The notes: a model not told the origin generated them from the sequence alone. A stretch of DNA of 64,000 nucleotides from Symsagittifera roscoffensis (GCF_963678635.1 NC_087066.1:50897581-50961580); one strand, 5' to 3'. Positions 41,533 to 53,500 are shown, numbered from the stretch's first letter. Program-made: numbers and translations.

Positions 41533-41722
41533 ATGCGGTCAAACAGTAGTCGTGTCATTAAGTAGAAAAATCTGAAGCTAATCACAATCGATTGTTATCA
41601 AACAGATAATTCGGAAGCCGATCACAATCGAGATGAGCGTAAGAGTGTTTTCTTTTATCTGTTCTGATTGGCTTACAAAATATCTATTTTATGGCATGTC
41701 TAACTTTTTGCTACGTACCGCA
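41533..41722. mobile_element. Small MITE, GGTCAAA-TAG family, copy 2
   Basis: Start GCGGTCAAACAGTAGTCGTG and end GCATGTCTAACTTTTTGC are imperfect inverse complements. It shares the CAATCACAATCGAG-type internal phrase with copy 1. Confidence 0.5.
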
Positions 41723-42179
41723 CATTTTACTTGAATTGAATTTCAAAATAAATGCACCATACGAATGTTTTTTAAATTTCTGTGAAAACAAATCACTTTG
41801 TAGTTTACAAAGCGGGTGGTGGAAGAAACGCTGAAAAAAATAGAAATCAAAATTCGCAAAAAAAAACATTTTACAGTAATTTTGTGAAAACATTATTTTT
41901 TACAGCTTGATACTATTGTTCGAGAGAGACACTCGGACGTAAAGAGGCAGTCGAAATATTCAAGATTGTTTTCCCCTTTCGAGTTGTTTTGCTTGAAGTA
42001 ACTTTCATGTAATCTAAAACGCAACGAGAGGCCGCCTAATTGCTGAGATGAAGTAACAAGCTTATTGTTTCTCTTTTTCAGCACTAAAGGCCAGCTATTT
42101 TTATGTTTAATATCAAAAAAGATTGTACTGATAAAAACAAACAAACAAACAGATTCCAAATTGCGTATTTGTCATATAC
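41723..42179. other. No gene assigned
   Basis: A minus-strand frame (41893-42159, 88 codons) starts with a hydrophobic segment (VCLFVFISTIFF) and could encode a small secreted peptide. It has no support beyond being open. Confidence 0.25.
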
Positions 42180-42180
42180 C

Positions 42181-43095
42181 CGGGTTGACCTCCTTAGACC
42201 AAAAATGCTTATCATACAATTCCATAAACTAAGTCTATGAAAAAATACTTGTCATACAAATTTCATACATTTTGCTAAATTGGTCTCGTCGAATTTTCGA
42301 AAATTTTTTTTCTTGTTTTGGCATAAAATTCGGTGTACCGTATTAAAAAAAGAAAAAATTTTTTTGTCAAAAAAATGCTAATCATACAATTTCCATATAT
42401 GGAAAATGTATGACTAGCATTTTTTTGATGGCGACGACAAAAGTATTTTTGAAATTGCCCCCAAAATTTTTTTTGTTTTTTTTTCAACGGCAAAATGATT
42501 TTCGTACTCAAACAAACATTTTTTGAAAAAAAAATTGCATGCAAAATTTAATAACGTAGTCCTGGATATACTAACATTGGATTTTTTTCCTTTTCTCTAC
42601 ATAACTTTTTTCAAAAACGCTTTAAACTTCTCTTTCTATGACCTGTTTTTGCATGCTTTGATCAATGTCTGGTAATTTAAAAATTCAGAACTTTTAGAAA
42701 TAATCATCTTTGAAAAAACTTGCCAAAGTTTAAAAGATCGTTACTTTCGTCATATTATTTGTGTGAAACAAAAATAAAACATTTCTGGCTATCTCTAATG
42801 CATTTTTAATGCGAGACGGCCAAACGTTTGGTTACTACGTTTGGGTAACCAAGTTGTATGTCATTTGTCTTCGGTTACGAACGCAACCAGAAAATTTTGA
42901 GAAATTGCAATGTAAAAAATCAAAATTTTTTGGTTAATGGAAAAATGCTAGTCATTCAATTTCCATATATGAAAAAATACTAATCATAGACCTTTCATGC
43001 AATTTTCTGTACGTATGGAATTGCATGAAAAGTGTATGATTAGCACTTTTCCATATATGAAATTGTATGACTAGCATTTTTGGTCAACTCGGTTA
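42181..43095. mobile_element. Palindromic non-autonomous element (CCGGGTTGACC ends)
   Basis: The left end CCGGGTTGACC and right end GGTCAACTCGG are near inverse complements. Near each end the words ATGCTTATCATACAATT, CCATATATGG and ATGCTAGTCAT alternate in both orientations, giving nested palindromes. There is no transposase frame. The right third is repeated in inverted form at 43277-43580. Confidence 0.6.
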
Positions 43096-43276
43096 GATTG
43101 AGTGGATGAACGTTTTGGCTTGCTTTTCTGTGCTCCTTTGGAACAAAAACGTATGATAACTATTTATAAAACAAAATTCAAAAAGTGCCGCACTACCAAA
43201 GACATTTTGAATATAAATTGCCGTTTAGAAAAATAGTTTGAAAGAGTGTTAATGACTGATTGGTTTCGATCGTGAC

Positions 43277-43580
43277 GTTTCCCGGGTTGACCGAAAATGC
43301 TTATCATACAATTTTCGTATATGGAAAAATGCTAGTCATAAAGTTATCGTGCAATTACATAAGTACAGAAAATTGTATGGAAAGTCTATGACGAGTGATT
43401 TTTCATATATGGAAATGGTACGACTAGCAATTTTCCATACACCAAAAATATTGATTTTTTACTTTTTAATTTCTCAAAATTTTTTGGTTGTGTTCGTAAC
43501 TGAACACAAAAGACAAAAACCTTGGTTACTCAAACGCAGAGTAACCAAAGATTTGACCGCTTCCCATTAAATTTTGAGCC
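43277..43580. repeat. Inverted partial copy of the CCGGGTTGACC element
   Basis: Reverse complement of about 42795-43095. The CCCGGGTTGACC end is followed by the CATATATGG palindromes, and further on by the GAGTAACC-like stretch and the CATTAAA end. With the first copy it forms a pair of 300-bp arms around a 180-bp spacer (43096-43276). Confidence 0.65.
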
Positions 43581-43794
43581 ATTTTGCTCTCTTAGTCAAT
43601 TTATTGCTTCGAATTTCGTAACTGTAGTTTGCTTGGATTTGCGAGTGAGTTAACATAAAACCTAGTTTTGGGGTGGTTTTTTAAACACAAGCGGATTTTT
43701 TTCCCTCTTACAAATCGTGACAAAATAACTTGAGGCATGCTAGTTAGTCTTTTCAATATTTGATGTTTGCGAAAAATTATCTCAGTGTTTTATA

Positions 43795-44207
43795 CAGACG
43801 CGGATCTAGGAATTTCTCTTTCTCGAGGGATGGGGGAGGGGGCAGATTTTCAAAATTTTTTAAAAAAATTAGGTCGACTTTTTTGTGGACCAATCGACTT
43901 TCTGAGCTCTCACAAACCACTTTAAAGACCCTAAGTTAACCAAATTATCTTCGCCGCAGGCAAACTTTTAAAAAAGGCCAAAAAAATTGTTTTTAAGGAA
44001 AATTTCGACTAAAAAATCGCATTTTTTCGGCGCGCTCCCCCCTCAAAATCAGTTAAAGTTGGCGCCAAAGGTAAAAATTTAAGGTCAGTTAGTCAAAAAT
44101 GGATATCTCAAAATAGTACAAAGGGGGACCCTTTGGTTCGGCAGAGGGTCAAATACCTCAGGCGGGGAGCGTCCGCCCCCGCCCCGCTTCCCCTAAATCC
44201 GCTACTG
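43795..44207. mobile_element. hAT-like MITE with 8-bp target duplication
   Basis: A 413-bp element. The left end CAGACGCGGATCTAGGAATT and right end (reverse complement CAGTAGCGGATTTAGGGGAA) are inverted repeats of the CAG-GGCGGAT type common in hAT families. Flanks GTTTTATA (43787-43794) and GTTTTACA (44208-44215) match at 7 of 8 positions, the hAT duplication length. The interior has C- and G-rich runs and no coding frame. Confidence 0.8.
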
Positions 44208-44227
44208 GTTTTACATGTGTTCTGAAC

Positions 44228-44400
44228 AGGGCAGATTTAGGGTGCTTAGGGGGAGGGGGCCTGCCTACCCAAAGGGTCCCTCTTTGTACTATTGGGATAT
44301 CCATTTTTGGCTGACCGATCCAAAAAATTTTCTAAAGGCGCTTTCGGCGCCAATATATACTAATTTTTAGGGGAGAGCGGTGCCGAAAAAATGCGATTGA
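44228..44400 (-). mobile_element. Truncated second hAT-like MITE, inverted
   Basis: Begins CAGGGCAGATTTAGGG and repeats in reverse the AAAGGGTCCC, GGATATCC, GGCGCC and CCGAAAAAATGCG landmarks of the neighbour. The far end is missing. Confidence 0.65.
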
Positions 44401-45620
44401 TGAGATGATTATTCACTGCATTGACGTTAAAGGACACCACTTCATATTTATTTTTTTTGCGGATAGAACGAAAATGATACTCTTTTTTCTAGTTTTCACC
44501 TTTGACTCAAAAATTGTACCAATTTAACTGTAATGTTTTCTGAATTGACAAGCAAATAAAACCTAAATCAAAAAAAAATTTGACGCATTGTTATATTGTT
44601 TTCACAAGCAAAATCTGCAGTTCAAGAAAAATCTGCAGTTCGTTTCATTTGATTTTTTATTTAGAAGTCTAACCAGATTCAAGAAAATTTTCGTATAGAT
44701 CAATCTGATGTTTATTCTCTGGGAAAATGAAACCCAAATTTTAGCTGTACCCTTGCATCCCTGAAGATAAAAATACCTTTGAAACGAAATCACAAGTTTG
44801 TTCATATTTTTTTAATTCCAACTGCAAAGCTTCTCATATTAGAGAACAGATCTTCAGTGCTCCAACTGTCATTTTAACTCAACTGTCATTTTCTAAAAGT
44901 TTAATTAGTTCTGATAAACTTCGCTATCTCATTACAGATTCCTGCTAACTTTGTTTTCATCTGTTTATCAATTCTGAACGGTGCATAGACATTTGTGCCC
45001 CAGACAATTGTGTCCTTGACAAAACAGTCCGGAATGGGGGCTATTCTGATACGAGAAGGACCGAATGGGCGAAAAATTTGTGGGCGAAGGACCGAAAACA
45101 AAATTAGCCGAAAGTCAATTTTTGAAAAGAATTAATTGCCATTCAAATAAAATGAAATTTCTGAAGCAATGTTTTGCTTTTTTCATAACGAAACCCTTAG
45201 GTATGAAATTTGTTGTAACTTGGCGGCTGTCAGTGAAAATTTGAAAGTTTTGCGTATTTCTGCCGTTTTTATATTCGGCCAATATCAATATTAACTCCCT
45301 GGAAAAGTTTACTTTCTTTCAAAAGTCACGTTTTTTCCAAATTTCAGATTAGTGAATGTGATTGATTGATTTTTATTTTTGCGCATTTGGTGCTTCGCGC
45401 ATGAGGGATTCCACCAGTTCGAAATTATAAAATTGTACCAAACATTTATATCCCGTACAAAAGTGTTTTGTAAAAAAAATTTCTTTAATTTGACCTAGTG
45501 AGCTTTAATGCTTTGTTCTTTAGAGATTGTTTGGTCGTTCTATAATTAGATTCGGTGCGTACCTGTTAGCCTTAGAACAGGTAAAGCGAGACAAAAGTTT
45601 CAAGAACAACTTGAAATTTA
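44401..45620. other. No gene recognised
   Basis: AT-rich DNA. Near 44990-45025 lies the inverse of the GGACACAATTGTC stretch seen near 18910. Short frames (44602-44805, 44901-45101) are not supported. Confidence 0.35.
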
Positions 45621-45621
45621 A

Positions 45622-45710
45622 AAGCGCGTTTGGCCGAGCGGCGAAGTGATTAGTTTTAAGATCAAAAAGTCCGAAGTTCAAACCTCAAGTCCGACAAAAC
45701 ATTTTCCAAA
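45622..45710 (+). repeat. tRNA-like sequence (type II A and B boxes)
   Basis: TGGCCGAGCGG at 45631-45641 matches the RNA polymerase III A box of Leu/Ser-type tRNAs. AGTTCAAACCT at 45675-45685 matches the B box. The cloverleaf is otherwise poor, so this is a tRNA pseudogene or SINE head rather than a working tRNA. Confidence 0.55.
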
Positions 45711-45959
45711 TTTGGTCAATACTTGAATTGAAAAACCCAAGATTGGGTGAATTAGGGCAAATTAAAATGGGTTGACTCGATTGAGCCAAAAAGGAAGAGG
45801 AGGGGAAAAACTTGACTACATTGTTCTACCCAAATTTTGAAAGTTTCCGGGAAAAATGGGTCTAGATCAAACGGGCCGCAACTAATTCGTGAAGCATTTT
45901 TTCAAAATTGGCATAAAGAATTTTTTTATAACTTGACACTATTTGCTCTGTACACGTTT
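45711..45959. other. No gene recognised
   Basis: Downstream of the tRNA-like sequence; it may be the body of a SINE, but no second copy of it was found in the window. Confidence 0.3.
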
Positions 45960-46934
45960 TTTTTTATCAAAATTTCGGCGTTTTTCTGTTCGTCCTGCAA
46001 TTTTTTTTAAATGAAATTGGGAAATGATGGGTGCTCACGAGTTTGAGGAAGTTGCTATTCCAACCTTCAACAGCGTTGCTGATTTTGAGACGCCCGGCTG
46101 TAATTGTCCTCAAAGTAATTGAAGATTGAGTAGGCTGTCTCAGGGCAAGCCTTCCGAAGAGTTTCAAAAGCAGTAGAAAAATCACTTAGTGGCAGGAAAG
46201 TGGCACTCAGCAGCATTCGGACATGCTCGCGGAGTTATAGATCTATTTATAATCTTTTGTATTCCCAATAGACTGAATGTGACGCCTTTGGCTCAAAAAA
46301 AAATAGCAGTACTGAGTTTGAAAGTTTTCGGATATTGAATTAAACGCTTTTTTGACCGCTGTTTTGAAATCAATGGTTGCTCATTCGAAAAAATCTATGA
46401 CGAAGCAGCTCAAAATGCTAAAAATATGTTTCTTCTTTTTTGTCTTGATGCAATTCATACACTAAAAGAATCAGATTTCCCTCCACTGATGCGTGGTTGG
46501 TGTATGTCTGAAAAATAGGGAGTAGTGAAAACCATTATTCGCTTAGTATTATTAGGTCCAGAGTCAAAATGAAGCAAAGGCTACTTTTAGCAACTCTGGC
46601 AGTTCCAAAATCAGTTAAAACTTTTCGTTCAAGAATTCTGGGTCGTTTTTCCTGTTTTACTGTGTTAGCTGTCCTCTGGTTGGCCCAAAAACTCGGGATT
46701 ACTGCTGCAGTCTCTCTGCTGATGTCTCTTGGACGGAAAAATTCAATTCGTTTGACATGGTGGGTCATCTGCAACAAACGCTCTTGTTTCAAGAGCTGTC
46801 CTGTGAATTTTTGTTTTTCAATATTGGCTGGATCGGAAAAACGACTGAGATCATTTATGATAGTGAAATTCTCTTGGAAAGTGAGCACACGTTCATTGCA
46901 TAGAACAAACTTATCGCCACGAAATTGAGTTGTC
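45960..46934 (-). pseudogene. MULE-type transposase remnant
   Basis: The upstream frame (46535-46934) has a possible FLYWCH-like start (FRGDKFVLCNERVLTF), then FSDPANIEKQKF and ISRETAAVIPSF. This is the head typical of animal MULE transposases. After a gap, IDFKTAVKKAF appears near 46360. The C-terminal block (45960-46185 and overlapping frame) has RKACPETAYSIFNYFED and ISNAVEGWNSNFLKLVS, the usual GWH-like end of MULE transposases with His changed to Asn. Most of the DDE core is missing and several frames are needed. Assignment rests on these blocks seen by eye. Confidence 0.55.
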
Positions 46935-47639
46935 TGTTAGAATTCGCTGTTTGAACTATGCGTATGCATCATGAACTAGCATTTCGCTGTCTTTATTTGT
47001 CAAAAGGATTTACATTATCAACACGAACTCAAGAGCAAAAATGCTGACAGATCGATTGTGTCTACGTTTGGTATCATTATCATACAAGTGATAATTGTGT
47101 AGGTATGTGTATATGAGTTGAGTCCTGTGTTATTTTTGTCTCTAAAATTTTGCTCCCAGAAATTTCTGGTCTAATTGCTCAGTTGCGTGGCCTTATCGGT
47201 TTAATGCTTCCTATTGAGAGTTTATAGAGGTAATCCTGTCATTAAACTAGTCTAGCAATAACCAGGATAATTTTTGGATAACTTTGCGATATTTTTGTCT
47301 GGAAACCAAATGTTACAAATTACCTGACATGTTCTGAACGAGACTGGTTGTAACCTTACCTTTCTTTGAGTAATCCGGCTGCTTTTGATGTTGTCCCAAG
47401 CCTTTTATGGCAAAAGTTTCAGAAATTCAAGAAATAAAAAACTTGATTTTGCCTTTTTAGCACACGTTTTTTAAAAATCTATGCTATCTTGGCTTGAAAT
47501 TATACTGCAAATCAGAAATTGCCTATAATTTTTTCAGAGTTTCAGAAATATTGAGGATTTATGTCACAGCAACAAGGATACAAATAAGAATTTGTTTATA
47601 ATTCTTTCAAATTTTTGCAAACATTAAGGATTTATGCCC
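46935..47639. other. No gene recognised
   Basis: AT-rich DNA between the MULE remnant and the inverted segmental repeat. A tandem-like resemblance (TTTCAGAAA...GAGGATTTATG near 47535-47570 and AAGGATTTATG near 47624) is visible. Confidence 0.3.
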
Positions 47640-49163
47640 CAACATCTATGATACAAAACAAGAAGCATTGAATCAGAGTAAACTGATGGATCATTAATGA
47701 GTCATGATTGAACCATAGAGGATTGCTCCTTGATTCATCTTTGAAGCATAAATTCAAAATACAATGATGAACCCTTGATGAGCTAAACCAAAAGTACCCG
47801 AAGGAATATGTTTTTCCCATGTTCAATAGCTTTCAAAAAACTATACAAGTTTCTTGCACTTTTGTAGGCGCAGCAAAATACTGAGCAAAGTTTACGCAAA
47901 AATACAATCCTTTACTATTTACATTGAGCAATAATCTTTTCGGAAAAATTGTTTACCGCAAACCATAAGTTTCAGTGGATCTCTTCAAACCCACTTTAAG
48001 TTTTTCACACAAAAGAACACCCAAGGTAGAAAAAAGTAATTTTTAGGAATATTTTCCAAAGTACAATGGATGATAAATTTTTTTGATTTATGCTTTGAAA
48101 TATATGTAGGCAAAATTCGAAAAAAAACAACTTTACAAGACTTGATTTCTACCCCAGCTTCTCTTATACTTGCATAAGATCAGAGAAGCGATTTCTACCC
48201 CAGCTTCTCTTTCCATCTGGTATGAGCAAAAAATATAACACTACGACGTAAAAATTTTACTGCTGCATTGTTCAAAATGAACATGAAAACCAACAGAACA
48301 TTTAACGAACAAGCTCATCTATCGCTGATACATTGCTGCCATAAATTGCAATTTCAAGCACTGATTTATCAAAATTTCATAATTTTACCACTACTGATCA
48401 AAAATACAATGCAAAATTGCTTTTTTGGGTTGCAACTTCAACCCGTTTTTTGAAATAGGCATGTTTTCAAAATCTGTTCAAAATCTCTCAAGACATAGCA
48501 GTTGTCAGTAAAAGCGTATAATTTTGGTTCCAATATTTGTAAACATTTCGTTAAATTTTAAGTCAGAATTCTTGATAACGGAAAACATTGTAGTTATCAA
48601 GTTTGGTGATGAAACTTTGTGCAAGTGTTGGAAATCTCGCTAAACCTAGCAAAATCTCACTCGAGAACGATCGTCAAAAATAGACCCCAATTTTTGCACA
48701 AAAAAAAACAAAGAAAATTACAACAAATATGCAATCCCCTTTTTGGCCTCTACACTTTTTCCTCTTCAAAAGATCTGAAAAGTAGATTAGTTGATTGAAA
48801 TATTTATGCAGCTCAGCAGCATGTTGTTCTGTTCCAACTTACCTTTTGTAGAGCCCTTTTTGTTCTCCGTAAAACTCAATAATCGGTTTCTTTTTCGCAC
48901 TTTGGCCGCAGTTTTGTTAAAGCAGGCAATTCCATTGCTGTAGCAGCTGCCAAAAAAATAAAGAAGGAAAAGCATTCTTTGTGATAATAATGATAAATTC
49001 AGTGCAACAAAAAAACATAGGTTTCATCGGATTGTTGCCAATTCAAATTTTTCCGTTCAGAATCAGAGCGACAACTAATTTTTTTGTTACAAATATGTTT
49101 TGTTTTTATCTCAGCTTCGTTTGTTTTGACAATCTCAACTCAAGCCTGATGTTATAGAGTTTT

Positions 49164-49885
49164 GAAAAAAATTGGATAGACAAAGTGCAATTCAAAAGAG
49201 CAAATGACCTGTTTCGAGGAAAAATCGCAGGTCAATTTACCTTTGGAAGCAATATGAAGTCTGAAGGTCACGTAAGAATTCAAATTTGCATTCAACATTT
49301 GATCCACGCCGGTTGATTGCTCTACTTCACTTCTTCGAGCCGTCAGTTTTTTCTTACATTTTTATACTTCAAACACATGCAACAGACATATTTACTTATA
49401 ATGAGCTAATGACTTAGTTATGAAAACCCATGCAAAAATTAGTTTTTTTTTAAACAAAAACTTATGCAAATAAAAAAATCCAGATTTTTTTTGCCAAAAT
49501 CATCACTCCACACGTTATTAAAAATTTGGATAGACAAAGTGCAATTCAAAAGAGCAAATGACCTGTTTCAAGGAAAATTAGCAAGTCAATTTATCTTTAG
49601 AGGCAATATGAAGTCTCATGGTCACCTAAGAATTCAAATCTGCATTCAATTTTTGAGTCACGCCGGCTGATTGTTCTATTTCACTATTTCGACCCATTCC
49701 AGTTTTTTTTCTTCTTATTTACACCGAGTTCCAAACACATGCAACAGACATAGTTACTTATAAAAAGCTAATGGTTTAGCTAAAAAAACGCATGCAAAAG
49801 TTTGTTCTTTTTTTCAAACAAGACTCAAGCAAAACATTTTTTCCAGATTTTTTTTCGCCAAAATTATCACCCCACACGTTATTAA
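49164..49885 (+). repeat. 354-bp tandem duplication with shared reading frame
   Basis: Two direct copies, each starting near TTGGATAGACAAAGTGCAATT. Each contains a frame ending in a Gly-stop (TGA at 49315-49317 and 49669-49671) and a shared downstream part with ACACATGCAACAGACATA and CCACACGTTATTA. The frame corresponds to the end of the 16299-16568 ORF. Confidence 0.75.
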
Positions 49886-49919
49886 AAATAAAAATTAAAA
49901 CATTTAAAGTATAGCTAAG

Positions 49920-50270
49920 CAGTCGCGAATCTAGGAATTTCTCGAGGGGGGGGGATTTTTGAAAACTTTCTCGACCTTTTTTTTTGTTCGACGAAATTGA
50001 TTTTCTGAGCTCTCCCAAACCACTTGAAAGACCATACTTTGACTAAATTTTTGTACCGCAGGCATTTTTTTTAAAAAACAGGACAAAAAGGTGTTTTTGA
50101 GCACTTTTTGGAAAAATTGTACCAAAAATTTGCGTTTTCTCGGCGCGCGCTCCCCCCTCAAAAGTAATATATATTGGCGCCGAAAGCGCCTTTAGTGAAA
50201 ATTTAAGGTTAGTCATCAAAAAGTGAAAATCTCAAAATAGAACAGAGGAGGGACCGATAGAGGAGGCAAT
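49920..50270 (+). mobile_element. hAT-like MITE fragment
   Basis: Begins CAGTCGCGAATCTAGGAATT, the left terminus seen at 43795, and continues through the AAACCACTTGAAAGACC and GGCGCCGAAAGCGCC blocks. The right end is diverged or lost. Confidence 0.65.
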
Positions 50271-50289
50271 AGACCAAATAGCTTGCTTC

Positions 50290-50635
50290 AATTCAATTTG
50301 GAACAATTTCTAAGACGGATTAAATCTCTGCTGACACGTTACCAGTACCCAACAAATTCTTCAATTCTGACAAAAAATACCTATTTTTACTCTACAAATT
50401 CGGCCAGAGTTTTTTTAAAATATTTGAATATAGCAGGGATTTTTTCTAAATTTTCTTATTTCTTTTTATTTCTGATCAGAAATTAGCTAAATCTAGTAAA
50501 TTTCTAGCTAGAAAAAAATTTCCTGGTGCGGCTCAAACCCCCAATCTATTATTCGATTTACGATTGCGCTAACGGGTAGTCCAGACGATCTGATACTTTC
50601 AAATAATTCTAGCAATCTAATGCAAAAAATTTATG
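50290..50635 (-). repeat. tRNA-derived SINE, copy B
   Basis: On the minus strand a tRNA-like head has GGGTTTGAGCC (B-box-like, about 50531-50541) and an A-box-like stretch TTAGCGCAATCG (near 50561-50573). The body has the TTCTGATCAGAAA palindrome near 50470. Equivalent to copy A at 15690. Confidence 0.6.
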
Positions 50636-50640
50636 CCAGA

Positions 50641-51964
50641 AAAAAACTGACTGTTTCGTCAACCTATGCTGTATTCTAAACAAAAAAATGTTTTTATATA
50701 CTTTTTACAAATTTTTGACAAAAATATACAAAAAAATTCTTAACAATTTTCAATAACTCTCGGACGTATGTTTGAAAACTGCGCTCTGCCCTTGAACGAC
50801 GTTTCTTATCAATTTTTGTTTGCGTTTTTCAACTGGAAAAATCGAAATTGATGTAAGCTTACAATGCTGTAGCATGCTTGCCTTAAGCCATCGGTAGGTA
50901 AATTTGATTTCATAAAAACAATGCAGGGGGTGTGGAGAATGGTCAGAAATTATTATTTAATGATGATGATTTTTTTCTCCGAAATTATTCAATCAGCAGT
51001 CGAGAAAATGCAGAAACGCAGATAACGTGCAGCTCAACCCACTGCCAAAATGCTTTGAAAAATCCACCCTAAATATTACACTTGGACATGCAGTTTGCAA
51101 ACTGTTCTAAATTTCGCAAATTTTGCTACGGATAACTTTACTGTTTTTGGAGCAATAGAGTGATAAAATGCTTTAGCAATTTATCTGTGGTTTTCACGAC
51201 AGCAAAAAAACAACAAAAAATAGCTGTGATGTGGATTCCGCGACGTTGCGAAGCTCAACCCGAGCTCAAATAGTCCGTTACTTTCGTTACGAAAATCGGA
51301 ACAACAAGACTGCTCGTATATCAGGGCTGTTGCGAAGTCTGCCTGACAAGTCACAAATTACACTGTTTGCTCTTGTGCTGCACTGTAAAAATGTTTCGAT
51401 TACTGCCCGTCTTTATAACAATGCAATTGATATCTGCGTTAAAAATCCAGGCTTTTTTTCCTTTCCCCTCACCTCACTCAAACATGAATTTTATGGTCTA
51501 ACGAGTGGTTTTACAAGGTTAATTATGAAGATCAAATATGTTTGTCATGGCATTATTAGTCTGGACGAAGTGGACACTAAATTCAAATATGAAAATTTGC
51601 AGGTGGGGGGGGGGAAGGAAAAAGAGCCAAAACCTTGATCAGAACTCTAAGAACATATCCTCAATTTATCACATCTTTCTGAAAAAGAAACAGACTGCGG
51701 AAAAAAATGTTTCCCAGGTGCTCAATTTTTCACAGCTTTTTCTGAAAATAGTATATGAAAGTCTATTTAAAATGACTTTTCATTTTGAAGACTGCATCAA
51801 AACGTGACAGTGTGAACATGTGAACAAGTTTTGCAACGATTTTTACAAGCAAAATGACCTGTGAACAATTTTTGAATAGCCCCACTTTGTAACTTTACTA
51901 GAGGGATGGGAAACTGGAAAAGAGCCTTCAGTTTTAGCCATGCATTTAGCAAAAGACAGAAAAC
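50641..51964. other. No gene assigned
   Basis: A plus-strand frame (51231-51638, 135 codons) is open and mixed in composition, but I recognise nothing in it and its neighbours are repeats. It may be chance or a fragment. The rest is AT-rich and unassigned. Confidence 0.3.
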
Positions 51965-52164
51965 NNNNNNNNNNNNNNNNNNNNNNNNNNNNNNNNNNNN
52001 NNNNNNNNNNNNNNNNNNNNNNNNNNNNNNNNNNNNNNNNNNNNNNNNNNNNNNNNNNNNNNNNNNNNNNNNNNNNNNNNNNNNNNNNNNNNNNNNNNNN
52101 NNNNNNNNNNNNNNNNNNNNNNNNNNNNNNNNNNNNNNNNNNNNNNNNNNNNNNNNNNNNNNNN
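51965..52164. other. Assembly gap (200 N)
   Basis: Exactly 200 unknown bases, a conventional scaffold gap. Order and orientation across it depend on linking data, and any frames through it are meaningless. Confidence 0.99.
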
Positions 52165-53103
52165 CTCCAATGAACGCCTGAAACAACTTTTCAATTCACG
52201 CCAACAATGTCATTCAAAATGAACTACCCCCCCCCCCCCCCCCCCCCCTCCCCTGTAAAAACCAACTGAGCATTCTCTCCCAAACAATAAATGGCAAATT
52301 CAAGCCGTAAGACCTGCTTGTACTATGCTCAGATCTAATAGGCTGAAAATTATTTATTTTTCCCAAGTGGACGATCTCCTCCCCAATTTGTTTTAGGGCC
52401 GAGCGTTAAGAACCAAAAAGTAGACATATCATAAAATAATCAAAAATTATTTTAAGAAATCAGAATAGAGACAAGAAACAAACTTAAAAAATAAACAAAT
52501 TTTTAAAATAAATTTGTACGTTTGTTTTTCTTATCTGGATTCTGATCGGTCAATATTTATATTTGTCTACTTTTTGTCTATTTATATTTGTCTACTTAAC
52601 AAGTATTAAATATGGGTTGTCTAATTTTTGACCTCACACCACAGAGGAGATTGTTCATTTGGTCCCTTTTTTACACCACCTTATCAGTTCCGTATCAGGG
52701 ATCTAGTTAACAATTACCCCCCCCCCCCATGATGTCTACTAAGGAGTTGCTATCCCTATAAAAAAGCAGTAAACTAGCAGCAAAACCAGGTAAAAAAATT
52801 CGAGTTGTGCTGCCTTCTGATCGGTCGAAAATTCGACAAAATTATTCTACTCAATAATTGCCCCTTTCTTAAAACGAGGGGAATTGTTAAGTAGATCCCG
52901 TATCAGTTCCACCGTAACACCACCATATCAGTTCCATAATCAGCTACTATATAAATCAGCAAAAATAACAAGTAGCCATTGAATCAACCCTAAAAACCCC
53001 CCTAAGCATCCTACCGTAGAGTTTCATCCCCAACGAGGTGTAGCGACTTGCAATCGTGCCGTTTACCACGCGCAATTAAAGTAAAGACTCACTTTGATGC
53101 GGA
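52165..53103. other. Flank with C-runs; no gene
   Basis: Apart from the MITE, this holds C homopolymers (about 52227-52247 and 52717-52727) and unassigned DNA up to the LTR. Confidence 0.4.
52399..52643. mobile_element. Small MITE, GGTCAAAAA-TAGACA family, copy 3
   Basis: Start AACCAAAAAGTAGACATATC and end GGTTGTCTAATTTTTGACC are inverse complements with few mismatches. An internal phrase, TTTATATTTGTCTACTT, is doubled. Confidence 0.6.
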
Positions 53104-53485
53104 TAAGGTGAGGGATTTGAGGAGCTAAACCTGAATAACGGAACTCTGGGACATAGTGTTCGCTTCCCTATTAGTAACTTGCATGTCTGATAAGGTAACC
53201 AGATACCGTAAGCATAACCAGTAATCAAAACTCAATTCAAGATAGAGTGTTTTGTTCCAAAACACACAAAAATCTAATCGCATTCACAATCTAGGTCGAA
53301 CGACAAAGAATCAAAACGAAGTGTGAAAGCACTTCGATCAATACCAGATAGTTTGGCCTTGACTTTTTAGATTGAAAAGCACCGCTGATTGAATTCAGAT
53401 TTTTGCAGACAAGGGCTAGTCAGACCCATCCAGACGGCTGACTATTGTGATATAAGTCGCCTTATCCTGCTACTGAGATAATCCA
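53104..53485 (-). repeat. 3' LTR of old Gypsy element
   Basis: 382 bp, homologous to 61331-61703. It begins TGGATTATC on the minus strand after the polypurine tract and ends near TCACCTTA. Confidence 0.88.
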
Positions 53486-53500
53486 GTCCCCCTACTCCAT
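53486..53500 (-). promoter_or_regulatory. Polypurine tract of old Gypsy element
   Basis: Minus strand GGAGTAGGGGGAC directly precedes the TGG start of the 3' LTR at 53485, exactly where plus-strand DNA priming needs it. Confidence 0.8.

Larger units (their letters stand above)
47640..50640 (-). repeat. Segmental repeat, copy 2 (inverted partner of 15.6-18.2 kb)
   Basis: Reverse complement of 15640-18200 with indels. It additionally carries a 354-bp tandem duplication (units starting near 49164 and 49518) and a hAT-like MITE fragment (49920-50270). A SINE sits at its right edge, in the position equivalent to copy 1. Confidence 0.7.

Noticed and set aside
45622-45710. Functional tRNA gene
   Set aside because: A and B boxes are present but acceptor and anticodon stems do not pair convincingly.
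51797-52194. ORFs running through the N gap
   Set aside because: They consist mostly of unknown residues created by the 200-base gap.
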